In this document: one piece after another, positions 42,367 through 50,764 of the stretch | How the letters are laid out: every line of letters begins with the position of its first letter | Position numbering within the stretch: the first letter of the stretch is position 1 | NCBI GenBank assembly: GCA_964569295.1 | Contig: CAZMVU010000003.1 | Location: 1 to 64,000 of the forward strand | Reading direction: 5' to 3' | DNA from: CAZMVU01 sp964569295 | GTDB lineage: Bacteria > Hydrogenedentota > Hydrogenedentia > Hydrogenedentales > JAGMZX01 | DNA: 64,000 nt | Notes under the pieces: model-generated | The model's input: only the letters and a program-made list of their open reading frames with translations | What the model was told of the DNA's origin: nothing | Database searches by the model: none | Position numbers and translations under genes: made by a program

Positions 42367-43122
42367 ATGCCTGAAGTGCTCGAACAACTGATCGAAATGT
42401 CGCAATACCTCGGTGCGCCCGGCCGGCCCTACGCCATCCTTGGCGAAGGCAACACGTCCGCACGCATCGACGACGACACTTTCTACGTCAAGGCCTCCGG
42501 GACCACCCTGTCCACCATTGGTGGGGAGGGGCTCGTGCGGGTGTCCATCAGCAAGGTCACCGCCATCCTGGACGATAAGAATGCCGGCGACACCGAGGTC
42601 AAGCAGGCGCTCGAGGCATCCCGCGTCGACCCGAATGAGCAGCAGATGCCCTCCGTCGAGACCGTGATGCACGCCTTGCTCTATCGATACCCTGAGTACC
42701 GCTTTATCGGCCACACGCATCCGGTGGCGATCAATGGCCTCATGTGTTCGGAAAAGGCGGAAGAGGCCGCCCTGGGCCGGCTCTGCCCGGACCACATCGT
42801 GGTGTGCGGCCACAAGTCCGTTTTCGTGCCCTACGTTGATCCGGGCCTTGTGTTGGCGCGGGAGGTGCGCGACCGGGTGGCACGGTTTGTCGAGGAGGAG
42901 GGCGTGCTGCCCAAGTGCCTCATGCTCGAGAACCACGGCATCTTCGCACTGGGCGACTCGGCGCAGCAGGTGAAAAACATCACCGATATGGCGGAGAAAA
43001 TGGCCAAAGTACTCCTTGGCGCGTACGCCGCCGGTGGGCCGCGGTTCATGAGCGAGGCCGACATCCGCCGCATCGATTCGCGCCCGGACGAGCACTACCG
43101 CCAGAAGCTGCTCGCAAACTGA
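42367..43122 (+). CDS. Class II aldolase/adducin-family protein
   Basis: 251 residues. Zinc-dependent class II aldolases (FucA, RhaD, AraD) and epimerases share ILGEGNTSARI (phosphate loop), GHTHPVAING (two His ligands) and LENHGIFALG (third His), all present. Family members cleave sugar-1-phosphates to DHAP and an aldehyde. It starts a probable operon with the SorE-like reductase and SrlD-like dehydrogenase, so a keto-sugar or polyol phosphate substrate is likely. The exact sugar is not readable. ATG 42367 is preceded by the weak GGGAACGAAA. Confidence 0.85.
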   Translation: MPEVLEQLIEMSQYLGAPGRPYAILGEGNTSARIDDDTFYVKASGTTLSTIGGEGLVRVSISKVTAILDDKNAGDTEVKQALEASRVDPNEQQMPSVETVMHALLYRYPEYRFIGHTHPVAINGLMCSEKAEEAALGRLCPDHIVVCGHKSVFVPYVDPGLVLAREVRDRVARFVEEEGVLPKCLMLENHGIFALGDSAQQVKNITDMAEKMAKVLLGAYAAGGPRFMSEADIRRIDSRPDEHYRQKLLAN

Positions 43123-43292
43123 AACGGGCGGCAGGGAGCGCTGCTCTGTGAGCAGCCGTCTTTTCCCATGGCACAAAAAGGTTTGATTCGCCATCGGGAG
43201 GGCGAGCGTCCCCGCGAGCCGTTCTTGAAGAAGTTGGCCGCGGGCTTGTCCGCCTCGGGCCGGCCTTTCCTGAAGACTACAAGGAGATTACC

Positions 43293-44912
43293 GTGGGTAA
43301 GCTGGAAGAATACAAACAAGCGGACGCCCCCCTGCCGGAGCAGTACGAGGCGTGGCAGGTGTTCGGCGCCGGCATGGAGAATGTCGGGCGCAACGGCAAG
43401 CCGGTCAGCCTGCCGCTTCGCACGCCGAAGGAAAACGAAATCCTGGTGCGGGTGGACGTGCTCGGCCTGTGCCTGTCCGACATGAAAATCATCAAGCAGG
43501 GCAGCAACCACGCGCGTCTGCGCGGCCGTGACCTCTCGAAAGACCCGACGGTCCTTGGTCATGAGTGCGCGTGTACGGTCGTTGCGGTGGGCGATCGCTG
43601 GAAGGATACGTTCCAAGCCGGCCAGCGCTACATCGTGCAAGCGGACATTTACGTGAACGGCGTGAACTATGCCTTCGGCTATATGATACCCGGCGGGCTC
43701 GCGGAATATGCCTACCTCGACGAGCGCGCCCTCGATGGGGATGATGGCTGCTACCTGCTCCCCGTGCACCCGGAAACCGGTTACAGCCAGTCCGCGCTCG
43801 CCGAACCGTGGGCCTGTGTCGAGATGTCCTATTGCCTTGAAGAACGCCTTGCGCCGGCGGACGGGGTGCCGCTCATCGTGACCGATGCCGCGCAGGAAGC
43901 CTGGGCGGGCCGGTTTCCCAAGGCGGAGTTTCTGCCGCGGTCGCTCGCCGGGCTCGATTTGCTGCAGGAGAAGTCGTACAAAGACATAATCGTCCAGAGT
44001 CCCACGCCGGACATAGTGAACGCCCTCGGTGGCATGCTCGAGAAAAACGGCAACATGTGGTTGCTGGGCGCGCCGGCGCAAGACGGCGCGGTCACGCTCG
44101 ATGTAGGCGCTATCCACTATGAGAACAAGCGCTTCTTCGGTGGCGGCGACACCCTCGAGGAAGTGGCCGAGGCCAACCGCCGCAATGATCTGAAGCCCGG
44201 CGGCACGGCGCTGTTTATCGGTGCGGGCGGGCCCATGGGCCAAATGCACGTGCAGCGTGCCATCGAAAAGCAGGATGGTGCAAAGGTTGTTGTGGTGACC
44301 GACCTGGACCGCGGCCGGCTTGACCACATCGTCCACAGCTTCGGGCATATGGCGGAGGAGAAAGGGGTTGCCCTGCACACGTTGGCGCCGAGCGACTTCG
44401 ATAGCCAGGATGCCATGAATGCGCGCATCGCCGAGTTGGCGCCCAACGGCTACGACGACGTAGCCGTGCTCGCACCCGTGCCCGCCCTTGTAACTCAAGG
44501 GGTCGAACTGTCGGCGGACAATGCGTTCGTGAATATCTTCGCCGGGCTGGTCATTGGCACCAAAGCGGCCGTGCCGCTCAATAAGCTGTGCCGGGGGGTG
44601 AAGCTCATCGGATGCAGCGGCAGCCGGATTCGTGATCTCCGCCGCATCCTCGAGATGGTCGAAGACGGGGAACTCGACACCAACCGGTCGGTAGCGGCGA
44701 TTGGCGGCTTGCGCGCCGCCCACGAGGGACTCAAGGCCGTGCGCGACGCGACGTATCCCGGGAAGACCGTTATCTACACGCAGATTCCTGACCTGCCGCT
44801 GATGGCGTTGAACGAATTGAAGGATAAGCTGCCGGAGGTCTACGAAAAGCTGAATGTAGCGGGCGGTTGGACCAAGGAGGCTGAGCAGGCCCTACTGGAG
44901 CGGTACTTGTAA
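43293..44912 (+). CDS. Zinc-type MDR reductase, L-sorbose-1-P reductase-like
   Basis: 539-residue medium-chain dehydrogenase. The GroES-like domain carries GLCLSD and LGHECACTVVAVG (catalytic zinc ligands Cys and His-Glu). ALAEPWACVEM follows. It is about 130-180 residues longer than usual. A first Rossmann-like segment (about 190-300) lacks a clear glycine motif. A second has ALFIGAGGPMGQMHVQ and VVVVTDLD, the NAD(P) site. This arrangement recalls SorE. GTG 43293 has AGGAG 7 nt upstream. The next gene, an SrlD-like dehydrogenase, begins at its stop (TAATG), so the two are translationally coupled and probably act in sequence. Confidence 0.8.
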   Translation: MGKLEEYKQADAPLPEQYEAWQVFGAGMENVGRNGKPVSLPLRTPKENEILVRVDVLGLCLSDMKIIKQGSNHARLRGRDLSKDPTVLGHECACTVVAVGDRWKDTFQAGQRYIVQADIYVNGVNYAFGYMIPGGLAEYAYLDERALDGDDGCYLLPVHPETGYSQSALAEPWACVEMSYCLEERLAPADGVPLIVTDAAQEAWAGRFPKAEFLPRSLAGLDLLQEKSYKDIIVQSPTPDIVNALGGMLEKNGNMWLLGAPAQDGAVTLDVGAIHYENKRFFGGGDTLEEVAEANRRNDLKPGGTALFIGAGGPMGQMHVQRAIEKQDGAKVVVVTDLDRGRLDHIVHSFGHMAEEKGVALHTLAPSDFDSQDAMNARIAELAPNGYDDVAVLAPVPALVTQGVELSADNAFVNIFAGLVIGTKAAVPLNKLCRGVKLIGCSGSRIRDLRRILEMVEDGELDTNRSVAAIGGLRAAHEGLKAVRDATYPGKTVIYTQIPDLPLMALNELKDKLPEVYEKLNVAGGWTKEAEQALLERYL

Positions 44913-45700
44913 TGCAGTTACTGGACGGCAAAAAAGCGATCGTTACAGGCGCGGCGCAGGGCCTGGGCGCCGCCATTGTAGATCACCTGTGCGAAGCCGG
45001 CTGCGATGTCGCCGCCTGGGACATCAGCGTCGAGCAGGTAACAGAGACCGCCCGTGCCGCGGGCGAAAAGCATGGCTGTGCGGCCAAGGGCCTCTCGGTT
45101 GATGTGTCCGATGCGGCGGCCGTGCGCGCGGGAGTGGATGAATCGGCGGCTTTCCTTGGCGGGCTCGATGTGATGGTGTGCAACGCCGGCATTCTGATTT
45201 CCGGTGACTCGGTCGAGTTCGAAGCCGATCGCTGGCGTAAGGTTATCGATGTAAACCTCGTGGGCTATTTTCTCTGCGCCCGCGAGGCCGCGCGGATCAT
45301 GGCGCCTCGCGGCGGCGGCAGCATCATTCAGATCAACTCGAAGTCCGGCAAGAAGGGCTCCTTCAAGAACAGCGCCTATGCGGCGTCGAAGTTCGGTGGC
45401 ATCGGCGTTACCCAGAGCCTCGCGCTTGAATTCGCCGAGGCGGGTGTACGTGTCAACAGTCTGTGCCCCGGCAACTTGCTCAACTCGCCCCTGTGGGTAA
45501 ACAGCCTCTTCAAGCAATACGCCGCCAACCAGGGTATCACTGAGGAAGAGGTGCGCCAGAAGTATATCGACCAGGTGCCCATGAAGCGTCCCTGCGAATA
45601 CCGCGACGTCACGAACGTGGTTGTGTTCTTCGCCTCCGACATGTCCAGCTACATGACTGGCCAAGCCATCAACGTCACCGGCGGCCAGGAAATGCGCTAG
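44912..45700 (+). CDS. SrlD-like short-chain dehydrogenase (sorbitol-6-P type)
   Basis: 262-residue SDR. VTGAAQGLGAA is the NAD site, NAG is present, and the catalytic Ser, Tyr and Lys lie in INSKSGKKGSFKNSAYAASK. The C-terminal NLLNSPLWVNSLFKQYA and SSYMTGQAINVTGGQEM closely follow sorbitol-6-phosphate 2-dehydrogenase (SrlD/SorD), which yields fructose-6-P. With the upstream SorE-like gene this suggests L-sorbose-1-P to glucitol-6-P to fructose-6-P. No PTS or transporter gene is in the window, so the sugar's entry route is unknown. Confidence 0.87.
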   Translation: MQLLDGKKAIVTGAAQGLGAAIVDHLCEAGCDVAAWDISVEQVTETARAAGEKHGCAAKGLSVDVSDAAAVRAGVDESAAFLGGLDVMVCNAGILISGDSVEFEADRWRKVIDVNLVGYFLCAREAARIMAPRGGGSIIQINSKSGKKGSFKNSAYAASKFGGIGVTQSLALEFAEAGVRVNSLCPGNLLNSPLWVNSLFKQYAANQGITEEEVRQKYIDQVPMKRPCEYRDVTNVVVFFASDMSSYMTGQAINVTGGQEMR

Positions 45701-45728
45701 GGAGCAAACGGGGGATAGGCATCTTTGC

Positions 45729-45761
45729 GGACCGATGCGTGGGGCGAATCCACACCGGTCC
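45729..45761. terminator. Hairpin between convergent genes (possible terminator)
   Basis: GGACCG (45729-45734) with CGGTCC (45756-45761), and inside it GTGG (45739-45742) with CCAC (45750-45753), around a 7-nt loop. It begins 29 nt after the dehydrogenase stop. No U tract follows, so termination would be weak or Rho-assisted. Confidence 0.4.
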
Positions 45762-45829
45762 GGCCGAAGGGTCTTCATGAAGCACGCTACTCACCGCGTC
45801 ACGGCGGATACCCTGGCACGAAACGGCAT

Positions 45830-45859
45830 GCCCGGGTATACGTACAATGGTCCCCGGGC
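45830..45859. repeat. 7-bp inverted repeat downstream of the MshEN gene
   Basis: GCCCGGG (45830-45836) and CCCGGGC (45853-45859) are perfect arms around 16 nt, 14 nt past the stop of the MshEN-domain gene on the minus strand. The T run on that strand precedes the stem, so it is not a canonical terminator. Confidence 0.4.
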
Positions 45860-45872
45860 GAAAAAACGCTGC

Positions 45873-47180
45873 CTATGCGCTTGGTGCCGTGTCGTCGTAG
45901 AAGGCGGCAATGGCCTTGCGGATGGCGCCGGCGGGGGCCACAACGGCCTCGACCTTCCGGTTCGAGGTGCGTTCGAGGTCTTCGATGGCGACAAGATCGA
46001 GGGGGTTGGACATAGCCACTACAAGGGTTTCCGAATCCGGCACTTGGAGAGGAATGCAGTGGTGCTGGTGGGCGAGGCGGCCCGAGATGAGGCGCACCGC
46101 TTCTGAAACGGGCGGGGATTCCATGAGGTTCACCAGGGGCGCGCCTGTGAGCGCGGAGAAAGCCTGTGCCACCGCCTCGTCGCTGGCGTAGCCCTTGTTC
46201 ACGAGGATGGCGCCCAAGTGCGTATGGGGGTTGCTGCGCAACGCGTCTTGCGACTCGGCACGTTCTTCGGGGGTAATGATGCCCGCCTCGATCAGCACAT
46301 CGCCCAAGTTGCGCTTTGGATCCATGCCGGCGGCGGCCGCCGCCATGATGCGCGCCCGTTGCGCTTGGTCCACTGGAGGCCCGGGTTGGGGGTCTGTTTG
46401 GGCGTGGCCGGGCTCGGCGGCAGGTTCCAGATTGGCGCTATGGCCGGCTTTTACTTCACGCAAGGCGGCGCGGAGCCGTTCGGCTTCGCGCAACGCGTCG
46501 GCCAGTTGCTCTGCCAGTACGGACTTGGTGCCCTTGGCCATTTCTTCTTGCAGTTGCTGGGCGAGTTCGTCGGCACGCGCCTTTTCCGCGGCGGCCATCT
46601 GGCGCAGTTCGTCCGCCTGTTGTGCGTCGAGGGCGCCTTGCTGGGCCTTCTGAAGTTCGGCAAGTGCGGCGTCTTTCTCAGCCAGTTCTTTTTCAAGGGC
46701 GGTGCGCTCATCTTCCCAGGCCGTGGTGGTGTCGTTGGCAGCGCTGACTTGTTCCTGCAGCATGCGTTCGCGTGCCTCGGCCTCGGCCACGCGCTCCCGC
46801 AATTCCGCCAGCACACTGTCGCGGTCGGCCACTTGTTGCGCCAGTTCATCTGCCCGGTGCTGTTCATCTTCAAGGGCCTGTTGCTTTTGATCGAGTTCGC
46901 GGCGCAATGCGTCCCATTGCTCGTTATCGGCTTGGGTCGCACTCTCTTCTGCCGCACTGCACCGGGCCTTGTAGGCATCGAGCTTTTCTTTTACGGCCGC
47001 GGCCCGCTCATCCATTTGCTGGCGATGCGCAGCCAGTTGGTCCAGAAGGGCATCCAAACCGGTCTTGGCCTGGGCGGCCTGTTCGGCAAGCTGTGCTTCG
47101 GCCTGCGCGATTTGTTGTTCCTCGTCGGTAAGAACCTGCTCGAGGGCTTTGAGTGCTTCGTCCTTTGGCGGATCTTGCAT
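45873..47180 (-). CDS. Coiled-coil protein with C-terminal MshEN (GspE N-terminal) domain
   Basis: 435 residues. Residues 1 to about 240 are a long coiled coil rich in Glu, Gln and Ala. Residues about 285-435 form an MshEN/GspE-N domain: NLGDVLIEAGIITPEE, then HLGAILVNKGYASDEAVAQA and GAPLVNL. In type II secretion and type IV pilus ATPases this domain binds c-di-GMP or partner proteins, but here there is no ATPase domain. A scaffold or c-di-GMP effector role is plausible. ATG 47180 is chosen (GGCAGGTC upstream); GTG 47225 is an alternative. A near-consensus promoter lies at 47253-47281. Confidence 0.8.
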   Translation of the reverse strand: MQDPPKDEALKALEQVLTDEEQQIAQAEAQLAEQAAQAKTGLDALLDQLAAHRQQMDERAAAVKEKLDAYKARCSAAEESATQADNEQWDALRRELDQKQQALEDEQHRADELAQQVADRDSVLAELRERVAEAEARERMLQEQVSAANDTTTAWEDERTALEKELAEKDAALAELQKAQQGALDAQQADELRQMAAAEKARADELAQQLQEEMAKGTKSVLAEQLADALREAERLRAALREVKAGHSANLEPAAEPGHAQTDPQPGPPVDQAQRARIMAAAAAGMDPKRNLGDVLIEAGIITPEERAESQDALRSNPHTHLGAILVNKGYASDEAVAQAFSALTGAPLVNLMESPPVSEAVRLISGRLAHQHHCIPLQVPDSETLVVAMSNPLDLVAIEDLERTSNRKVEAVVAPAGAIRKAIAAFYDDTAPSA

Positions 47181-47775
47181 CGTATCTGACCTGCCCTTCT
47201 TGCCGTTTTGAGAGGTTTTTTCCACCCGTTCCCACGTGCTCTCCTTGGATCAAGTATATTTAGTTTACCGGTTCATGTCAATATTCGAATTATGCGCGGG
47301 TGTCCAAAGAGGAAGCCAAAGGGGGCGCGAGAAACCGGCGAAAACGGAAGCGCGCACGCCCGGGCAGGACGTGCGCACCCCCCTTGGGCAAGGGAGAGGC
47401 GCCTGGCAGCGCCTCGAGTAAGGGAGCAGTGATACAACCCGACGTGACCTCAAACGGGCAGGCTCGATATGAGATGATGCGGTTTGGGTCGCTTGCAGCC
47501 TCTCGCGTTCCATCCTTGCCGATAGTTGATAGCGGGTGCAGGCAATTCATATGCCAATAGCATCGTCCAGGGGGGGAGACGAACTACAGCGATAGGTTGT
47601 CATTTATGCAAGGAGCTGTCGCCCAAGGGGTTGTGTAGTCGATGGCGGTGCCGGCCGGGGGGCTCGCAACGAGGCACGGCACCCGATAGTACACCCGTCC
47701 TATGGCTACAATTCCTACGCGCATGTAGTGTGCGGCAGCGTCCATACACAGACGTAGCCTTGAACGGGCATCAGG
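47181..47775. other. Long intergenic region upstream of the MshEN gene
   Basis: 595 nt. It contains the MshEN gene promoter (47253-47281), a GCGCACG/CGTGCGC stem (47352-47358 with 47370-47376) and a G7 run at 47567-47573. Several short open frames exist, but none has a ribosome site together with protein-like composition. An untranslated RNA is possible but unsupported. Confidence 0.55.
47253..47281 (-). promoter_or_regulatory. Near-consensus sigma-70 promoter of the MshEN gene
   Basis: On the minus strand TTGACA (47281-47276) and TATACT (47258-47253) are exactly 17 nt apart in an AT-rich context. Transcription would start near 47246, giving a leader of about 66 nt to ATG 47180. Confidence 0.75.
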
Positions 47776-49329
47776 TCAAATCCGGTACTGCCTGGGATTG
47801 ATGCCGTGTTTTTCGACACGCAGGCCAATGATCCGCTCGGTTACCCCGAGGGTCCGCGCCGCCTTGGCCTTGTTGCCGCGGGTGTCCTTGAGCGCCTCGA
47901 TGATGAGTTCGCACTCGACGCGGTCCATAGACTCTTCGAGGGTGCCTTTCAAGCGCGTGTTGCTGGCTTCGGCGGTCTGCAAGGTGGGGGGGAGGTGGTG
48001 ACCATGAACGACATCGTCTTGGGTGAGGAGCACAGCACGCTCGATGACGTTTTCCAGTTCACGTACGTTGCCGGGCCAGTGGTAGGCCATAAGCATATCG
48101 ATGGCGGGCGTCGAGATACGGCGCACATATTTGTGGTTCTGCTTGCTGTACTTCTCGACGAAGAAATTGGCGAGCTCGAGGATATCCGTCTTGCGCTCGC
48201 GCAGGGGCGGCACATGCAGGGGGAAGACATTGAGGCGGTAATAGAGATCGTGGCGGAAGGTTTCATCTTCCATGAGCTTCTCGAGTTCACGGTTGGTGGC
48301 GGCGATAACGCGCACATCCACCTTGATTGTCTCTGTTCCACCCACGCGCTCGAACTCTTTCTCCTGCAATACCCGTAACAGCCTGACCTGAAGCTGCGGC
48401 GACAAATCGCCGATTTCGTCAAGGAAGATGGTGCCGCCATGTGCCAGTTCGAAGCGGCCCTGGCGCTGCTTGGTCGCGCCGGTAAAAGCACCTGTTTCAT
48501 GACCGAACAACTCGCTTTCGATGATGCTGTCGGGCAGGGCGGCGATGTTGACGCGCACGAAGGGTTTGCTTGCGCGCAAGCTGTTGTAATGGATGGCGTT
48601 GGCGACGAGCTCCTTGCCCGTGCCGCTCTCGCCGCGGATCAGGACAGTTGCGTCGCTGCGGGCGACCTGGGCCACTTGGTCAAAGACTGCCTGCATCGCG
48701 TTGGAACGGCCGATCATGTTGGCCGGGCGGAACCGGTCGCGCAGTTCGTTTTGCAGGCGCTGGTTTTCCTCGAGAAGCCGGCGCCGTTCTTCCTGCGCCT
48801 CCTGACGCAGCCTCACGGCCTGAGCAATCATGGACGCAATGATGGACATGAGGCGCAGGTCTTCCTCGAGGTCGATATCGCCAGAAAAGATCCGGTCTGC
48901 GCTGAGCGCGCCCATGATCTCGTTCTCGAGCTTGATGGGCACGCAGATAAACGCGATGTCCTCTTTGGCGAGGTCTTTGCGGGCGCCTGTACGGTCGAGA
49001 AACAAGGGGTCTTCCGAGATACGCGGCACAAGCATGGGCCGGCCGTTCTGTACCACCTGGCCAACCACGCCTTCGCCGGGTTTATAGTGGCCGCGCTCCA
49101 ACTCTTTGCCGGACAAGCCGTGGGCGATCTCGATATACAACTCGTCCCGGGCGCGGTCCAGCAGGGTGATCGTGCCGCGCATCATGCCGGTGTGCGTCGC
49201 GATCAGTTTCAATACGGGGTCGAGTTCCTCACGCAGATCCAGGCTGCGGTCGAGCAACTGGCTCAACTCGAAAAGGAACTCGAGCTCGTTGAGCTCTCGG
49301 CGGAATTGCGGTTTCGCAGAAGTTGCCAT
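47776..49329 (-). CDS. NifA-like sigma-54-dependent activator with GAF domain
   Basis: 517 residues. GAF sensor at about 20-175. The AAA+ domain has Walker A GESGTGKE, the sigma-54 contact loop ETGAFTGA, Walker B GGTIFLDEIG, and arginine-finger region FRHDLYYRLNVFPLHVPPLRER. A Fis-type HTH follows at the C-terminus (ALKDTRGNKAKAARTLGVTERIIG). The activator drives open-complex formation by sigma-54 RNA polymerase. The NifA-like layout is not evidence of nitrogen fixation: no nif genes are present. ATG 49329 is chosen (GGGG upstream), with 49353 as an alternative. Promoter at 49403-49432. Confidence 0.92.
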   Translation of the reverse strand: MATSAKPQFRRELNELEFLFELSQLLDRSLDLREELDPVLKLIATHTGMMRGTITLLDRARDELYIEIAHGLSGKELERGHYKPGEGVVGQVVQNGRPMLVPRISEDPLFLDRTGARKDLAKEDIAFICVPIKLENEIMGALSADRIFSGDIDLEEDLRLMSIIASMIAQAVRLRQEAQEERRRLLEENQRLQNELRDRFRPANMIGRSNAMQAVFDQVAQVARSDATVLIRGESGTGKELVANAIHYNSLRASKPFVRVNIAALPDSIIESELFGHETGAFTGATKQRQGRFELAHGGTIFLDEIGDLSPQLQVRLLRVLQEKEFERVGGTETIKVDVRVIAATNRELEKLMEDETFRHDLYYRLNVFPLHVPPLRERKTDILELANFFVEKYSKQNHKYVRRISTPAIDMLMAYHWPGNVRELENVIERAVLLTQDDVVHGHHLPPTLQTAEASNTRLKGTLEESMDRVECELIIEALKDTRGNKAKAARTLGVTERIIGLRVEKHGINPRQYRI

Positions 49330-49386
49330 GAATACCCCAGGGATGCCAGGCATACGAGAATTGCCAGCCCGTTTTCACACTTGCCC

Positions 49387-49410
49387 AAAGAAAACCTACA
49401 TGATTGTAGG
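49387..49410 (-). terminator. Possible intrinsic terminator of the Gfo/Idh/MocA gene
   Basis: On the minus strand CCTACA/TGTAGG pair (49395-49400 with 49405-49410, four-base loop), followed by TTTTCTTT (49394-49387), 60 nt after the stop of the upstream gene. The stem is only 6 bp. The same palindrome overlaps the -10 box of the sigma-54 activator, so it may be an operator instead. Confidence 0.4.
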
Positions 49411-49432
49411 ATACGCGGCGGGCCAATGTCAA
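49403..49432 (-). promoter_or_regulatory. Sigma-70 promoter of the NifA-like gene
   Basis: On the minus strand TTGACA (49432-49427) and TACAAT (49408-49403) are 18 nt apart. The -10 box lies inside a perfect 6-bp palindrome. The leader to ATG 49329 is about 67 nt. Confidence 0.65.
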
Positions 49433-49469
49433 ACAAGCAAGTCCACCAGAACAAACGGGGGGCGTAGCA

Positions 49470-50672
49470 TCACATCGTGTAGTGCGGTATTTTGAGCAGT
49501 TCTCCGTCTTTGAGGGCGGAAGTGTGCGCCACGATACCGGGCACGGTCATATTAAGCGCCCAGGCAATGTTGACCAGCGGCTCCCGGTCCTCGATGATGG
49601 CCATGAGGAACTCGTCGCCCAAGTACCCGTGTGAGCCGCCGTGACCGCCCGGCTTCACATTTTGTGGGAGGGGCGGCTTGGCGAGGTCGAGGGCGGCCAT
49701 GTCCTGCGCCCCGTCATAGTGGGTGCCGCTCATGGAGCCGAATTGTCCGCGTACGCGCCCCACCTCACCGTGGAAGCCGGGGGTGTCTTTGCTCATGAGC
49801 ATACGCGACATGCCGCCGCCACTGGTGCGCAGCAGGGCAATTTCGGTGCCGAAGGGGTTCTGGTAGGGGTTGTTTTCGGGTTGCAGGTAGTCGAGGTGGC
49901 TGGGTCTGCCCATGCAGGACACCTCGGTGAAGTGTTCGCCAGACACGGCGACGAGGTACGCCGTGGAGTGGGTTGGGTACCAGAGTGGAGGCAGGCCGTC
50001 GCGCCAGCCTTTGTAGGATGCGATGGGCGTTTCCGAGTAGTGGTAGTATTCGCCTTCGGTGTAGACGAGCTCGCCGAACTTGCCCGCGTTGTAGGCGGTG
50101 CGCATGGCGTAGCAGTCGTCGCGGTAGGCGGAGGTCTCGAACATCATGTACTTGAGCCCTGTTCGTTTCACGGTCTCGAAGAGCTTTTCACCCTCTTCGA
50201 GGGAACCCAAAGCCGCGGGCACGGCCGAGGCCGTATGTTTGCCATGCTCCATACAAAACATGGCGTGGCGCGCATGACTGGGAGCGTCCGTGGCCAGGAA
50301 TATCGCTTCGATGCGGTCATCTTTCACCATTTCCTCGAGCGACGGATACATCGTGTCGCACCGGCATTCCTTCGCCAACGCCTCGCAGCGGTTCGGGAAG
50401 AGGTCACTCACCGCGATAACCTCGGCGTTCGGGTGGTCCTGGAGACTGAACTGGGCTCCAAAGCGGCAGCGGCCATAGCCGACGATCCCAACCCGGACTT
50501 TGCGATCGGAGACCGGTTCCCATGCCTTGTCCGTGCGGGTGTTGGTTTGCGTTTCGTCAAAGCCCTGAATAGGCTTTCGATCCGCTGCAGCAGTCATTCC
50601 ACCAAGCCCGGCGATGCCGGCGCCCAACGAAACCTGTGTGAGAAAGTTGCGTCGTGATGTAGGGTTTGCCAT
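49470..50672 (-). CDS. Tat-exported Gfo/Idh/MocA protein, GH109-like
   Basis: 400 residues. A Tat signal (TSRRNFLTQVSLGAG) is followed by a Rossmann domain (KVRVGIVGYGRCRFGAQ) and a C-terminal alpha/beta domain. HTASAVPAALGSLEEGE stands where many family members have EKP. With GGHGGSHGYLGDEF near the C-terminus this resembles glycoside hydrolase family 109, which cleaves alpha-GalNAc by an NAD-dependent mechanism. Related exported proteins are abundant in Planctomycetota and allies. Whether it is a glycosidase or a dehydrogenase cannot be settled here. Confidence 0.82.
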   Translation of the reverse strand: MANPTSRRNFLTQVSLGAGIAGLGGMTAAADRKPIQGFDETQTNTRTDKAWEPVSDRKVRVGIVGYGRCRFGAQFSLQDHPNAEVIAVSDLFPNRCEALAKECRCDTMYPSLEEMVKDDRIEAIFLATDAPSHARHAMFCMEHGKHTASAVPAALGSLEEGEKLFETVKRTGLKYMMFETSAYRDDCYAMRTAYNAGKFGELVYTEGEYYHYSETPIASYKGWRDGLPPLWYPTHSTAYLVAVSGEHFTEVSCMGRPSHLDYLQPENNPYQNPFGTEIALLRTSGGGMSRMLMSKDTPGFHGEVGRVRGQFGSMSGTHYDGAQDMAALDLAKPPLPQNVKPGGHGGSHGYLGDEFLMAIIEDREPLVNIAWALNMTVPGIVAHTSALKDGELLKIPHYTM

Positions 50673-50764
50673 GGCGAGAACTCCGTGCGGCCCGATTGAC
50701 CTTGGTTATAGTCTAGCGGAAAGACGCGGGAGATGGAAAAAGAGGTTGTGGGCAGCGTCACTCC

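Noticed and set aside
41260..43194. A 644-codon open frame opposite the metallophosphoesterase and aldolase genes
   Set aside because: Antisense shadow spanning two well-supported genes, their intergenic promoter and their start codons.
47776..49329. Possible nitrogen-fixation regulator
   Set aside because: The GAF-AAA-Fis layout is NifA-like, but no nif genes or sigma-54 -24/-12 promoters were seen nearby, so I keep only the general activator call.
50700..50764. Candidate terminator after the TolC-like gene
   Set aside because: A T-rich run follows the stop on the minus strand, but the only stem is two short 3-bp segments with an internal loop, too weak to list.
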